From the NCBI RefSeq assembly GCF_016464705.1, contig NZ_JAEHOB010000011.1, positions 62,001 through 126,000 on the forward strand: a stretch of DNA of 64,000 bases, in the 5' to 3' direction. Every line of letters starts with the position of its first letter. Position 1 is the first letter of the stretch. A model generated the notes under the pieces. That model saw nothing but the letters and a program-made list of their open reading frames with translations. It ran no database searches and had not been told where the DNA came from. The stretch is from Qaidamihabitans albus (GTDB taxonomy: Bacteria; Actinomycetota; Actinomycetes; Mycobacteriales; Pseudonocardiaceae). A program made the position numbers and the translations under genes. Positions 17,542-25,313 of the stretch are shown here, piece by piece.

Positions 17542-17869
17542 CGGTGGTCCTCTCTCCGGGGTCGTCGGGCATCGCGTCGAGGTGGCGTTCGAGTGCGTCG
17601 AGGCTGGCGTTCCACAGCCGCCGGTAGGGCTCCAGCCACTCGTCGATCTCGGCGAGCGGTTCGGGCCGGAGCCGGTACCACCGGCGCTGCGCGTCGTGCC
17701 GCACGTCCACGAGCCCGGCCTCGCGCAGCACCTTGAGGTGCTTGGAGACCGTCGGCTGGGTGAGCGCGAGCCGGTCGACGAGGTCGCCGACCGGCCGTTC
17801 CCCGGTGCGGAGCAGGTCGAGGATCTCGCGCCGCCTCGGCTCCGCCAGCACCTCGAACGTACTTGCCAT
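17534..17869 (-). CDS. ArsR-family transcriptional regulator (SRPBCC-linked)
   Basis: 111-residue winged-helix regulator: EPRRREILDLL, then LALTQPTVSKHLKVLREAGLVDVR and the wing RRWYRLRPEPLAEIDEWLEPYRRLW. This C-terminus is typical of the metal-independent ArsR subgroup (SdpR/YczG-like) that sits upstream of SRPBCC genes. No metal-binding cysteines are seen. ATG 17869 is preceded 7 nt upstream by TATATT, consistent with a leaderless transcript. It probably represses the two-gene operon. Confidence 0.9.
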   Translation of the reverse strand: MASTFEVLAEPRRREILDLLRTGERPVGDLVDRLALTQPTVSKHLKVLREAGLVDVRHDAQRRWYRLRPEPLAEIDEWLEPYRRLWNASLDALERHLDAMPDDPGERTTDD

Positions 17870-17875
17870 GTGAGC

Positions 17876-17898
17876 AATATAGCCCGACAGGAATATAG
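17876..17898 (-). promoter_or_regulatory. Promoter/operator of the ArsR-SRPBCC operon
   Basis: Two direct copies of CTATATT (minus strand; plus-strand AATATAG at 17876-17882 and 17892-17898) spaced 16 bp apart in an otherwise GC-rich area. The proximal copy is positioned as a -10 box 7 nt before the ATG; the pair may form the ArsR binding site. Confidence 0.5.
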
Positions 17899-17923
17899 AG
17901 GGCAAGGCCGGCCGTCTGGCGCG

Positions 17924-17970
17924 CCCAATGCGGCATTCGTTGCGTTCAACGCATCCGATGCCGCATTGGG
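17924..17970. repeat. 47-bp palindromic element, family B, copy 1
   Basis: Outer perfect 13-bp arms CCCAATGCGGCAT / ATGCCGCATTGGG, enclosing a second palindrome TGCGTTCAACGCA. A second, diverged copy is at 49152-49200. It lies between the end of the DUF1992 gene and the ArsR promoter. Confidence 0.88.
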
Positions 17971-17980
17971 GCAAGGCCGC

Positions 17981-18388
17981 CTAGTGCGCGCGGGCGGCTC
18001 GCCACTGGCGCACGACCTCGTCCGGATTCACCGGGCGCACCGGGACGTTCGGGCCGGACGGTGCGCGCAGGTGCTCGGCGATCCGCCGGTTGAGCTCCAC
18101 CACGACGTCACGCACGGTCCGTTCGGTGGGCAGGTCGCGGACCGTGCCGGGCAGCCGGTCGATCTCCTTGCGCAGTTGTAGCGAGGTGGGCAGCAGCGCA
18201 TCCGCCGAGAGCCCCTCGCGGTCGAGCTTCTGCTTGATCCACCACATCTCGTCGTGCGGCCGGTCCAGCCCGGGCAACGGCTTCCCTGCGCCCGGCAGGT
18301 TGTCGAAAGCGCCCCGCTCGGCCGCTTCGCGGATCTGCTTCTCGACCCATGACTCGAAGCTGAGGCCGGGTGGCTTGCGTTCGGTCAT
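17981..18388 (-). CDS. DUF1992 domain protein
   Basis: 135-residue protein of the DUF1992 (DnaJ-homologue subfamily C member 28-like) family: FESWVEKQIREAAERGAFDNLPGAGKPLPGLD is the diagnostic N-terminal block, followed by WWIKQKLDREGLSADALLP and a C-terminal helix. There is no J domain. Function is unknown; relatives of the eukaryotic form are linked to trafficking, which does not transfer to bacteria. It is a single gene between an HAD gene and palindromic element B1. Confidence 0.88.
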   Translation of the reverse strand: MTERKPPGLSFESWVEKQIREAAERGAFDNLPGAGKPLPGLDRPHDEMWWIKQKLDREGLSADALLPTSLQLRKEIDRLPGTVRDLPTERTVRDVVVELNRRIAEHLRAPSGPNVPVRPVNPDEVVRQWRAARAH

Positions 18389-18453
18389 ACCCCGATTCTC
18401 CCCGAGACCAGGCAGCTGGGCTGGCGGCGCCGACCAGCCGGACCGGCGCCGGT

Positions 18454-19176
18454 TCAGCAGCCCAGGATGTCCGCGAGCCCGGTGAAGCTGCTCGTGGCGA
18501 GGTCGCTGGTGCTGTCGGTGGCACGGTCGGCGCCACCGGCAGGGCCCTTCTCTTGCGGCCGTTCGAGGAAGGCCGTGCGGAGACCGGCGTCGCGGGCCCC
18601 GTCGATGTCCCAGCCGTGCGCCGCGACCATGAGCACTTCGGCGGGTGCGACGTCGAGCAGGGCGGCGGCGGTGCGGTAGACGCGCGCATCCGGCTTGTAG
18701 GTACGGGCCAGCTCGGCGGACACGACGCAGTCGAACGGCAGACCGGCGGCCTTCACGAGGTTGGTCAGCAACGCGAAACCACCGTTGGACAGCGCCGCCA
18801 CGGTGTACCGGCCGCGAAGTCTGGCGAGACCGTCGACAGCGTCCGGCCACGCGGGCAGCCGGTGCCAGGCTTGCACCAGGCGGCGGCGGGCGGCGTCGTC
18901 CACGGCTCCGGCGACGCCGTGCAGTTCCAGCAGGTCGTCGAGCGACTCGCGGTGCAGCGTGTCGAGGTAGGCCCAGCCGCGCTCGCCGTCGCGCACCCGC
19001 CGCATCGACGGCAGGTACCGACCGCGCCATTCGGCGGCGAACGCTGCGGCGTCGAGGGTGATGCCGAGATCGTGGAATACTTCGACGGCCTGCTCGGCGA
19101 CTCCGGTGTACCAGTCCACAGTGGTGCCGAAGACGTCACAGGCGATGACCCGGATCGACTTCCGGTTGAACGTCAT
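18454..19176 (-). CDS. HAD-family hydrolase, haloacid dehalogenase type II
   Basis: 240-residue HAD-superfamily hydrolase. Motif I is ACDVFGTTVDW with nucleophile Asp, although the usual second Asp position is Thr-Thr as in L-2-haloacid dehalogenases. Motif II is ALSNGG, the motif III Lys lies in RTYKPDARVY and motif IV is MVAAHGWDIDGARDAGLRTAF. The AHGWDxxGA sequence is characteristic of type II dehalogenases. A strong GGAGGA site precedes ATG 19176, and the start overlaps the upstream stop (ATGA). Real substrate unknown. Confidence 0.88.
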   Translation of the reverse strand: MTFNRKSIRVIACDVFGTTVDWYTGVAEQAVEVFHDLGITLDAAAFAAEWRGRYLPSMRRVRDGERGWAYLDTLHRESLDDLLELHGVAGAVDDAARRRLVQAWHRLPAWPDAVDGLARLRGRYTVAALSNGGFALLTNLVKAAGLPFDCVVSAELARTYKPDARVYRTAAALLDVAPAEVLMVAAHGWDIDGARDAGLRTAFLERPQEKGPAGGADRATDSTSDLATSSFTGLADILGC

Positions 19177-19715
19177 GTGTCCTCCAGGGCGACGGGGTGG
19201 ATCCGCGGAGCGGCGAGGCGAAGGTAGTCCCGCGTGTCCAGGGCGAGGGATCGGTCGAGGCGGGCGGCGTTGAAGAAGATCTCGTCGTGTCGCAACAGGC
19301 CCGGATCCACGACGAGATGGAGGTCGGGGCGGAAGCTGAACGGCAGGATCGTGCCGCTCACGCTGCCGGCCAGCGCCTCGGCCCGCTCGGTTGACGCGAA
19401 ACCGGCGTAGGAGCCGCCCACCAGCGCCTTCAGTGCGGCGAGATCGACACGGGCGGCGCCCGGGACGACCGCGAGAAAGTAGCGGCTGTTGCGCTTGCCG
19501 AGCTTCACCATCACCACGAGGCACTTGGCCGCCATCGCCATCGGATGGCCGCGCATCGCACTGACCAGGTCGGTCCGCCCCTCGGGCGGGTGGTCGATCA
19601 GGCGGTAGCGGGCGCCGGCCGCGTCGAGCATCGCGACGAGCCGGGCATAGCCGTCATAGCCGTCATAGCCGCCGTCCTTCGACGCGGCTTCCGGCGGTTG
19701 TTCGGGCGCGGTCAC
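19173..19715 (-). CDS. YbaK/EbsC-family aminoacyl-tRNA deacylase-like protein
   Basis: 180-residue YbaK/ProX-domain protein: YRLIDHPPEGRTDLVSAMRG, AAKCLVVMVKLG with the catalytic-region Lys, and a C-terminal RHDEIFFNAARLDRSLAL. Family members hydrolyse mischarged tRNA, classically Cys- or Ala-tRNA(Pro). The start GTG 19715 overlaps the stop of the ArsR gene (GTGA), and its stop overlaps the HAD gene: a tight three-gene operon. An N-terminal 9-bp tandem repeat encodes GYDGYDGYA. Why an ArsR regulator controls it is unclear. Confidence 0.82.
   Translation of the reverse strand: MTAPEQPPEAASKDGGYDGYDGYARLVAMLDAAGARYRLIDHPPEGRTDLVSAMRGHPMAMAAKCLVVMVKLGKRNSRYFLAVVPGAARVDLAALKALVGGSYAGFASTERAEALAGSVSGTILPFSFRPDLHLVVDPGLLRHDEIFFNAARLDRSLALDTRDYLRLAAPRIHPVALEDT
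19646..19672. repeat. 9-bp in-frame tandem repeat
   Basis: Three copies of CATAGCCG(T/C) inside the YbaK-like gene, encoding repeated Asp-Gly-Tyr. In-frame slippage would change the protein by three residues without a frameshift. Confidence 0.8.
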
Positions 19716-20014
19716 AGCTCCTCCTCGAACATGCTTTTCACCTCGGCGATTCGTTCCTCGTCGCGCCGGTAGAAGGTCCACTGCCGCCTTCGCCGCGCCC
19801 GCAGCAGCCCGGCGCTGGTGAGCAGCTTGAGGTGCTCACTTGCCGTCGGCTGGCTGACCCCCAGCTTGTCGGCGATGAACACCGAGCACACGCCGTCCTC
19901 GACGAGATCCCCGTCGCGCTGCGGGGGGAAGTGCGCGACCGGATCGCGCAACCACTCCATGACCGTCAGGCGCTTCTCGTTGCCCAGCGCCTTCAGCACC
20001 TCCACGTCAAGCAC
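19712..20014 (-). CDS. ArsR-family transcriptional regulator
   Basis: 100-residue winged-helix regulator opening LDVEVLKALGNEKRLTVMEWLRDP, with an insertion (HFPPQRDGDLVEDGVCSVFIADKLG) and recognition helix VSQPTASEHLKLLTSAGLLRARR; the wing is RQWTFYRRDEERI. The insertion before the HTH is characteristic of a subgroup found across proteobacteria and actinobacteria. Starts at GTG 20014, inside a palindromic operator, and leads the YbaK/HAD operon by a GTGA overlap. The inducer is unknown. Confidence 0.88.
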   Translation of the reverse strand: MLDVEVLKALGNEKRLTVMEWLRDPVAHFPPQRDGDLVEDGVCSVFIADKLGVSQPTASEHLKLLTSAGLLRARRRRQWTFYRRDEERIAEVKSMFEEEL

Positions 20015-20040
20015 TTAGGGAGTATGCTAATTCCCTAAGT
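20013..20040. promoter_or_regulatory. ArsR operator/promoter
   Basis: Perfect inverted repeat ACTTAGGG (20013-20020) / CCCTAAGT (20033-20040) with a 12-nt AT-rich spacer holding a CATACT -10-like box on the minus strand 6 nt before GTG 20014. The geometry suits ArsR autorepression. Confidence 0.65.
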
Positions 20041-20060
20041 ATCGGGTCAAGCGGCCGGCC

Positions 20061-20486
20061 TCACCGCAGGCCTACCTGGCCGAGCGCGGGCTTCAGGTCG
20101 ATGACGGGTGTCCCGTCGATCGCTTCGAGCCCGTGGACCGTGAGGACGTTGTCGTCGATTTCCGCGATGGTGACCGCGTGCAGCCCGATCGGGTTGGGAC
20201 GGTCCGGTGATCGGGTCGAGAACACGCCCTGAACCGGCCTGTCCGGGTCACCGCGAGGATGCACCGACAGCACGTCACGGCGACTTCGGTGCAGCCAGGT
20301 CAGCACGATCGTCTCCATGCCGATCCGCAGGCCCGGGATCGCTTCGCGCAGCTCGGGCCGGAAGACGATCCGCGCCGGAGGGGCGCCCTCGTCGCCCTGC
20401 TTCGGGGCGGTGCGGAGGCCGGTCAGTGGGGATTCCACCCAGCCGACCGGTGTCAGCCGGTATGCGGGTTCGTCCGCTCGCATCAT
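20061..20486 (-). CDS. TsaA/TrmO-family SAM-dependent tRNA methyltransferase-like protein
   Basis: 141-residue beta-barrel protein of the TsaA-like family. It carries the signature STRSPDRPNPIGLH and VLSVHPRGDPDRPVQGVF, both of which bind SAM in E. coli TrmO (N6-methylation of t6A37 in tRNA). It lacks the extra C-terminal domain of full-length TrmO, so a different substrate is possible. ATG 20486 overlaps the stop of the upstream acetyltransferase gene, making a two-gene operon. Confidence 0.82.
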   Translation of the reverse strand: MMRADEPAYRLTPVGWVESPLTGLRTAPKQGDEGAPPARIVFRPELREAIPGLRIGMETIVLTWLHRSRRDVLSVHPRGDPDRPVQGVFSTRSPDRPNPIGLHAVTIAEIDDNVLTVHGLEAIDGTPVIDLKPALGQVGLR

Positions 20487-21298
20487 CGATCGGTCCTTTC
20501 TGGGCTGCCTGCAAGGAGTTCTTCGAGACGGCGGACGGCGAAGTCCACGAACGGCCGTGCGGGCAGGAGGCGGCACACCGCATCACCGACCGGCACCGTG
20601 CTGATGCCCGCCTGCCGCTCGAACTCGCGGCCGATGGTGGGAAAGTGGGTGCCGTTGTCGTCGCCCACGTCGAGCGTCTCGCACCAGACCCGCTCGCCGC
20701 CGATCGTCGTCGGGAAGCGCCGGAGCTTCAGGCGGCGTCCCGCGGCGCGGCTCTCGGCGTGGTGCAGAAAGCTGTTGCGGCTGTGCCCGACTCCGACGAG
20801 CAGGATGTGCCCGCCGACCTCGTACAGGCGCTCGAACGGTGAATCGGCTCCCAGTGCGAGCCCCAGGGGCTGCCTCGCGACGATGTGGGCGGCGTGTGCG
20901 CCGACCGCCGCCACGGATGCCTGTGGATGTGTGCTGCGCACGGCTTCCGGCAGGGCGCGCAGGGTTTCCGGAACGGCACCCATGCTGGACGGCAGGTCGG
21001 GGTGGAAGGTGGGCGCGGTGTCGCGCCGCGCCCGCACCTCGGTGTCGGGGACGCCGGCACGGTCCGGGGCCGGGTCGGCGACCTGCGGGGTGAACGTCGG
21101 CGCGACGACCGTCCCGGTGGGCCCGACCGCGTGAAGGAGACTTTCCACGACGGTCGCGGCGCCGCCCTGGACCCGGCCGAGGCTGGACAGCGATGAATGC
21201 ACGATCAGTTTCGTGCCTTCGCCGACACCGGCCCGTCGCCACCCCGCCGCCAGGCTGGTGGCGGTGAGCCCCGCGGTAGCAGGCCGGTCCGTCGGCAT
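20483..21298 (-). CDS. Aminoglycoside N(3)-acetyltransferase-family protein
   Basis: 271-residue AAC(3)/FrbF/YokD-fold acetyltransferase. Key blocks are LIVHSSLSSLGRVQGGA, GPTGTVVAPTFT, HPQASVAAVGAHA and LVGVGHSRNSFLHHAE, the last two holding the catalytic and CoA-binding residues of the family. In clinical relatives it transfers acetyl from acetyl-CoA to aminoglycoside N3; chromosomal actinobacterial copies may instead act on a secondary metabolite. Start ATG 21298; stop overlaps the TrmO-like gene. Resistance is possible but unproven from sequence. Confidence 0.85.
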   Translation of the reverse strand: MPTDRPATAGLTATSLAAGWRRAGVGEGTKLIVHSSLSSLGRVQGGAATVVESLLHAVGPTGTVVAPTFTPQVADPAPDRAGVPDTEVRARRDTAPTFHPDLPSSMGAVPETLRALPEAVRSTHPQASVAAVGAHAAHIVARQPLGLALGADSPFERLYEVGGHILLVGVGHSRNSFLHHAESRAAGRRLKLRRFPTTIGGERVWCETLDVGDDNGTHFPTIGREFERQAGISTVPVGDAVCRLLPARPFVDFAVRRLEELLAGSPERTDR

Positions 21299-21392
21299 GG
21301 TCGCCCTCCTGTCTGCTGGCTGATCGACATACAACCAGCGGGGTACGACAGGGTGCGGGCACCCGGCTCCGCAGGCGGTTAGGTTGAGACGT

Positions 21393-22328
21393 ATGCGTGC
21401 GGTCGGTTTCAACGAGTTCGGCGGGCCGGAAGTGTTGCGGATCGTGGAGCTTCCGGTGCCCGAACCCGGGAATGGTGAGGTGCGTATCCGGGTGGCCGCA
21501 GCGACCGTGAATCCGACCGATACGGCGTTGCGTTCGGGCGGGCACGCCGAGCGCATGGGGCAGGCGCGGCCGCCGTACGTGCCGGGCATGGAGCTGGCCG
21601 GCACGGTCGACGCGGCCGGCGAGAACGCGGGCTGGGCGCCGGGGGAGCGGGTGCTGGCGATCGTCGCCCCGATGGCGGGCCGGGGCGGGGCGCAGGCGGA
21701 GTTCGTCGTGGTACCCGCCGATTCGGTGGCGCGGGTTCCCGAGGGGATAGGCCTCGTGGCCGCCGCGACGCTACCGATGAACGGTCTCACCGCACGGCGC
21801 GCGCTCGACCTCCTCGCCCTCGAACCGGGGGAGACGCTCGCGGTGACCGGTGCCGCGGGCGCGGTCGGCGGCTACGTCACCGAGCTGGCCTGTGCTGAAG
21901 GGCTGCGCGTGATCGCCGATGCCAAGCCGGAGGACGAGCCGCTGGTGCGTGGATTCGGTGCCGATGTCGTCGTGCCACGTGGACCGGACGTGGCCACCGC
22001 CATTCGCCGGGAGGTGCCCGGTGGGGTCGCCGCTCTGGTCGACACCGCGCTGCTGGGCGGCCGGGTGCTGCCCGCCGTGCGTGATGGCGGGCAGCTGGCC
22101 ACGGTCCGGCCGTTCGACGGCGAGCCCGAGCGCGGTATCGAGGTGACGCTCGTGCTCGTCGGCGACTACCTTCACGCGTCGGACCAGCTGGAGCGGCTCA
22201 CCGAGCAGGTGACCGAAGGACGGCTGACCCTCCGGGTCGCCGCGACCCTGCCCGCCGAGCGGGCGGTCGAGGCCCATCGCAGGCTCGGAGCGGGCGGAGT
22301 GCGCGGCCGCCTTGTGCTCACCTTCTAG
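21393..22328 (+). CDS. NADP-dependent zinc-independent alcohol dehydrogenase/quinone oxidoreductase
   Basis: 311-residue medium-chain reductase of the quinone oxidoreductase group: N-terminal GroES-like fold (MRAVGFNEFGGPEVLRIVELPVPEPGNGEV, ATVNPTDTALRSG), nucleotide-binding LAVTGAAGAVGGYVTELA, and C-terminal HRRLGAGGVRGRLVLTF. Zinc ligands are absent. ATG 21393 follows a TAGGTT box by 7 nt, suggesting leaderless expression. An upstream in-frame start at 21384 is less likely. Physiological substrate unknown. Confidence 0.88.
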   Translation: MRAVGFNEFGGPEVLRIVELPVPEPGNGEVRIRVAAATVNPTDTALRSGGHAERMGQARPPYVPGMELAGTVDAAGENAGWAPGERVLAIVAPMAGRGGAQAEFVVVPADSVARVPEGIGLVAAATLPMNGLTARRALDLLALEPGETLAVTGAAGAVGGYVTELACAEGLRVIADAKPEDEPLVRGFGADVVVPRGPDVATAIRREVPGGVAALVDTALLGGRVLPAVRDGGQLATVRPFDGEPERGIEVTLVLVGDYLHASDQLERLTEQVTEGRLTLRVAATLPAERAVEAHRRLGAGGVRGRLVLTF

Positions 22329-22362
22329 CGAGTCACGAGCCGGTGCCGTCCGGCCTTTCCGG

Positions 22363-22735
22363 TCAGCCGCGAGCGGACTCCGGGGCCTGACCTCACGGGC
22401 GATCGTGTAGGTCGGGTTCGCGCCCACCCGGGCTTCGGCCTTGCCGTCCAGGTGGTCCATCGCCGCCTGGATGGCGGCCATCCGGCCCTCGGCATCGGAT
22501 GTGACGAGGAAGTGGCGGTAGTCCTCCTCGCTGGCCCGGTGCACGATGTTGCAGACCTTCGCCCCGTCCGTGCTCACGTGGAACCGCGCCGACACGTTAG
22601 CCGGGGTAGAAGCAGACCCACCGCTCCTGGATCTCGGCGAAGGCGTCCACCAGTGCCCGCTGGGTCTCGGGGCCCGTCGGTGGCGTGCTCGATGATCGAG
22701 TAGAAACCGGTGTCCGTGCTGATCGGAGCTCCTCC
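22363..22735 (-). pseudogene. Broken antibiotic-biosynthesis-monooxygenase (ABM)-like gene
   Basis: Fragments in three frames join into one recognisable small protein: ISTDTGFYSIIEHATDGP, then in a second frame ETQRALVDAFAEIQERWVCFYPG and a stop, then in a third NVSARFHVSTDGAKVCNIVH followed by a YRHFLVTSDAEGRM stretch to AREVRPRS. The order fits intact actinobacterial ABM-domain proteins of about 115 residues. At least two indels plus a lost original stop are needed. An AGGAGGAG ribosome site remains upstream, but no start codon stands at the right distance. Nonfunctional as read, barring sequence errors. Confidence 0.75.
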
Positions 22736-22819
22736 TGCGCTGGTCCGCGATCGGCTCCATCGTCTGCCGCCAGCGTCCAACCTCGACCATGCTGGAGGTC
22801 AACCCCGGAACAGCCGTGG

Positions 22820-23311
22820 TCAGTGCTTGCGCACGACGTGCTCGCGCTCACCCGGCTTCCAGACCGTGACCTCCAGCGTCCCCTCGTTGATCTCCACCGC
22901 CGAGGCGCCGGTCACCTCGGCCGCGTAGAAGTGGTCGAATTCCTGCCCCCGGAGATCGAGCCCGATCTCGTCGAACAGTGCCGCCGCGAACCGCTGGTGC
23001 AGGTCCTTGTCCCGGACGTCGTCGACCACTCCCCACAGTTTCGCGTCGCCGTCCGTGAGTTCGGTGTCGACGGTCGCGGTGTGCAGGCAGAAGCGCGGGT
23101 CCCTGGCCAGATCGCGGAACTTGGTCGTGTTCGGCATGCCGACGATCCACAACCGGTCCTCGAAGAACCTCGGCTCGATCGGGCTGATCCGTGGGTATCC
23201 GTCCGAGCGGAGCGTGGCCAGCAGGCACAGGTTCCGGGTGGCGGCGTGGCGCCGGGTGAAGACGGCCGCGATATGCGGCGCTTGCGTGCTGAAGTCCGTC
23301 CAGATGGTCAT
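22820..23311 (-). CDS. Pyridoxamine 5'-phosphate oxidase-family protein
   Basis: 163-residue split-barrel flavin-binding protein: RNLCLLATLRSDGYPRISPIEPRFFEDRLWIV and MPNTTKFRDLARDPRFCLHTATVD match the PNPOx-like/F420-binding superfamily. It may bind FMN, F420 or haem; which one cannot be decided. Starts at ATG 23311 and stands alone, followed by the ABM pseudogene. No regulator adjoins it. Confidence 0.82.
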   Translation of the reverse strand: MTIWTDFSTQAPHIAAVFTRRHAATRNLCLLATLRSDGYPRISPIEPRFFEDRLWIVGMPNTTKFRDLARDPRFCLHTATVDTELTDGDAKLWGVVDDVRDKDLHQRFAAALFDEIGLDLRGQEFDHFYAAEVTGASAVEINEGTLEVTVWKPGEREHVVRKH

Positions 23312-23379
23312 GTACGCAGGCTATGGCGGAACGGTGCCAGATCCTGTCATCGTTTCCGCGGGCCGCCGCCTTACCCCGG

Positions 23380-24240
23380 TCATGACCGGCCTCCGGCGGT
23401 GTGCCGGACCAGCGCCGCGACGAACACGTCCCACACGGGCCTCGGCACGCCGTGCCCCGCTCCCTTCAGGATGACCAGCTCGGCGCCGGGGATCGCGTCG
23501 CGCAGCGCCTCGCCGTGCGGAAGCGGGAAGAGCGGGTCGTGGTCCCCGTGCACCACGAGAGTGGGTGCCTCGATCGTGTCGAAGCCGCCGCGTACGGGCC
23601 CGTCGAACTTCATGGCGTAGTGGTTGGTGAGGGTGGCCGCGATGCTCCTGGTGCGGGCGACGTCGCGCCGCACCAGCGCGCGGGTGGCCGCCTCGTCGAA
23701 GTACGGGGATCCTCCCGAGCAGGCCTTCTCCGAGGCCACCACGAAGTCCACCACCGCGGCGGTGTCGGCGAGGTCCGGGTCGGCGGGGGTCTGCTCGGCG
23801 AGCGCCGCCGACGGCGGCGGAAGCCCCTCGGCGCCCGTGGACGTGCAGACGAAGGTCAGCGACGCGACCCGCTCGGGGTGGTCCACGCCCACGATGAGCC
23901 CGATCCCGCCGGACATCGACCGGCAGACGAGGTGCGCGCGCTCGATCGCCAACGCGTCCAGGATGCCGAGTGCGTCCCCGGCCAGGTCGGTGAACGAGTA
24001 GCCCGGCCGCCCAGGTGGGTAACAGGTGGACCTGCCCGTGTCCCGGTTGTCGTAGCGGATCACGAACCGGCCGGCGGCCGCGATCCGTTCGCACAGCTCC
24101 GCCTCCCACCACAGCATCGAGGCGGCTGCCCCGTCGATGAGCAGGATCGCCGGGTTCGCGGGGTCGCCGAAGGTCTCGACGCACAACTCGACGCCGTTGC
24201 TGCCGAGAAGCTTCTCGCCGTTGGAGAGGTAAGTGGTCAT
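23380..24240 (-). CDS. Alpha/beta hydrolase
   Basis: 286-residue hydrolase: oxyanion region ILLIDGAAASMLWW, then VIRYDNRDTGRST, nucleophile elbow VCRSMSGGIG (Ser within SMSGG), acid-region LVVHGDHDPLFPLPHG and terminal GAGHGVPRPVW with the catalytic His. This pattern resembles aclacinomycin methylesterase (RdmC)-like and other alpha/beta hydrolases. It is divergent from a LysR regulator across a short region with two palindromes, the normal layout for LysR control. Substrate unknown. Confidence 0.87.
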   Translation of the reverse strand: MTTYLSNGEKLLGSNGVELCVETFGDPANPAILLIDGAAASMLWWEAELCERIAAAGRFVIRYDNRDTGRSTCYPPGRPGYSFTDLAGDALGILDALAIERAHLVCRSMSGGIGLIVGVDHPERVASLTFVCTSTGAEGLPPPSAALAEQTPADPDLADTAAVVDFVVASEKACSGGSPYFDEAATRALVRRDVARTRSIAATLTNHYAMKFDGPVRGGFDTIEAPTLVVHGDHDPLFPLPHGEALRDAIPGAELVILKGAGHGVPRPVWDVFVAALVRHTAGGRS

Positions 24241-24264
24241 GACAGCGACGCTAGACTCGAAAAG

Positions 24265-24303
24265 CCATCGCGAAAAGCGATGGTTTCCGATCGATTCGAT
24301 CGG
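24265..24303. promoter_or_regulatory. Divergent hydrolase/LysR control region with two palindromes
   Basis: CCATCGC-GAAAA-GCGATGG (24265-24283) is a LysR-type interrupted dyad; 4 bp away lies a 17-bp palindrome CCGATCGATTCGATCGG (24287-24303). Both are in the 93-bp space between the divergent hydrolase and LysR genes. A TAGGCT box 6 nt before GTG 24334 suggests a leaderless regulator transcript. Confidence 0.65.
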
Positions 24304-24333
24304 CGAACATGATGGTTTGGGTAGGCTGCTCCC

Positions 24334-25236
24334 GTGTCAGACATCGAACTGCGGCATCTCGTCACGATGGCCGCCGTCACCGACGAGGGCTCCTTCGGGC
24401 GTGCCGCCGCCCGGCTCGGCTACACCCAGTCGACGGTGAGCCAGCAGATCGCGGCGCTGGAAAAGGCCGTCGGCGGCGCGGTGTTCGACCGGCCGGGTGG
24501 CCCGAAGCCGGTGCGGATCACCCCGCTCGGCGCGGTGGTGCTCGCGGAGGGACGCGACCTCCTGGCGAGAGCGGAGGCGATGGCGGACACGATCGACCGG
24601 TTCAAGGCCGGCGACGGCCGGGTCGACATCGGCACGTTCCAGAGCGTGTCCAACATGATCCTGCCGCTGCTCGTGCGGCGGCTGCGGGCGGAGCACCCCG
24701 GCTGTGACATCAGGTTGTCCGAGGAGGAGACCGACCAGCCACGGGTCGGTGAGCTCGACCTGATGTTCTTCGACGGCCGCGTCGACGGCGATGTGGAGCA
24801 CCGCAAGCTGCTGGACGATCCGTACCTGCTGGTGGCGCGCCGGGGCACCTTTCCGGCCGGTCCGGTGCGGCGGGAGCGGCTCGACGGTGCACCGATGGTG
24901 GCGTACCCGGAGGTGTGCGATCAGCCCCGGATCGAGCGGGCCCTCGCGCTCGGCGGCGTGCGGCCGCGGATCGTGTTCCGTACCGCGGGCAACGACGCCG
25001 TGCTGTCGATGGTGCGGGCCGGGCTGGGCTCGGCGCTGCTGCCACGGCTCGCCGTGCACGGCGGCGACGTCCGTTCCGACGAGTCGCTCCGCATTCACGA
25101 GTTGCGGCCGTCGCTGCCGGTGCGCGAGGTCTTCCTGTTGTGGCAGGCGGGACGCACGCAGTCCCCGCTCGCGGCACGGGCTATCGAGATCGCTGTCGAC
25201 GTCGCGGCCGAGATCGCGGGGCGGCCGGACAGCTGA
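24334..25236 (+). CDS. LysR-family transcriptional regulator
   Basis: 300-residue LysR regulator: HTH LRHLVTMAAVTDEGSFGRAAARLGYTQSTVSQQIAALEKAVGGAVFDRP at the N-terminus, followed by a periplasmic-binding-like effector domain (VDIGTFQSVSNMILPLLVRRL; SMVRAGLGSALLPRLAV). It probably regulates the divergent alpha/beta hydrolase through the shared palindromes. Effector unknown. Its 3' end is followed by element A3. Confidence 0.92.
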   Translation: MSDIELRHLVTMAAVTDEGSFGRAAARLGYTQSTVSQQIAALEKAVGGAVFDRPGGPKPVRITPLGAVVLAEGRDLLARAEAMADTIDRFKAGDGRVDIGTFQSVSNMILPLLVRRLRAEHPGCDIRLSEEETDQPRVGELDLMFFDGRVDGDVEHRKLLDDPYLLVARRGTFPAGPVRRERLDGAPMVAYPEVCDQPRIERALALGGVRPRIVFRTAGNDAVLSMVRAGLGSALLPRLAVHGGDVRSDESLRIHELRPSLPVREVFLLWQAGRTQSPLAARAIEIAVDVAAEIAGRPDS

Positions 25237-25268
25237 CGGTGGGCCGGCCAGCCGTGGCGCGGGACCGG

Positions 25269-25313
25269 TCGTGAGTGGCGAGCCGTGTTCTAACTCGCGT
25301 GCGCACTCACGAG
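25269..25313. repeat. Palindromic element, family A, copy 3
   Basis: Tips TCGTGAGTG / CACTCACGAG, centre GTGTTCTAACTC, inner segments largely unpaired. It lies between the convergent LysR and orphan LysR-effector genes and contains the TGA of the latter at 25307-25309. Confidence 0.85.
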
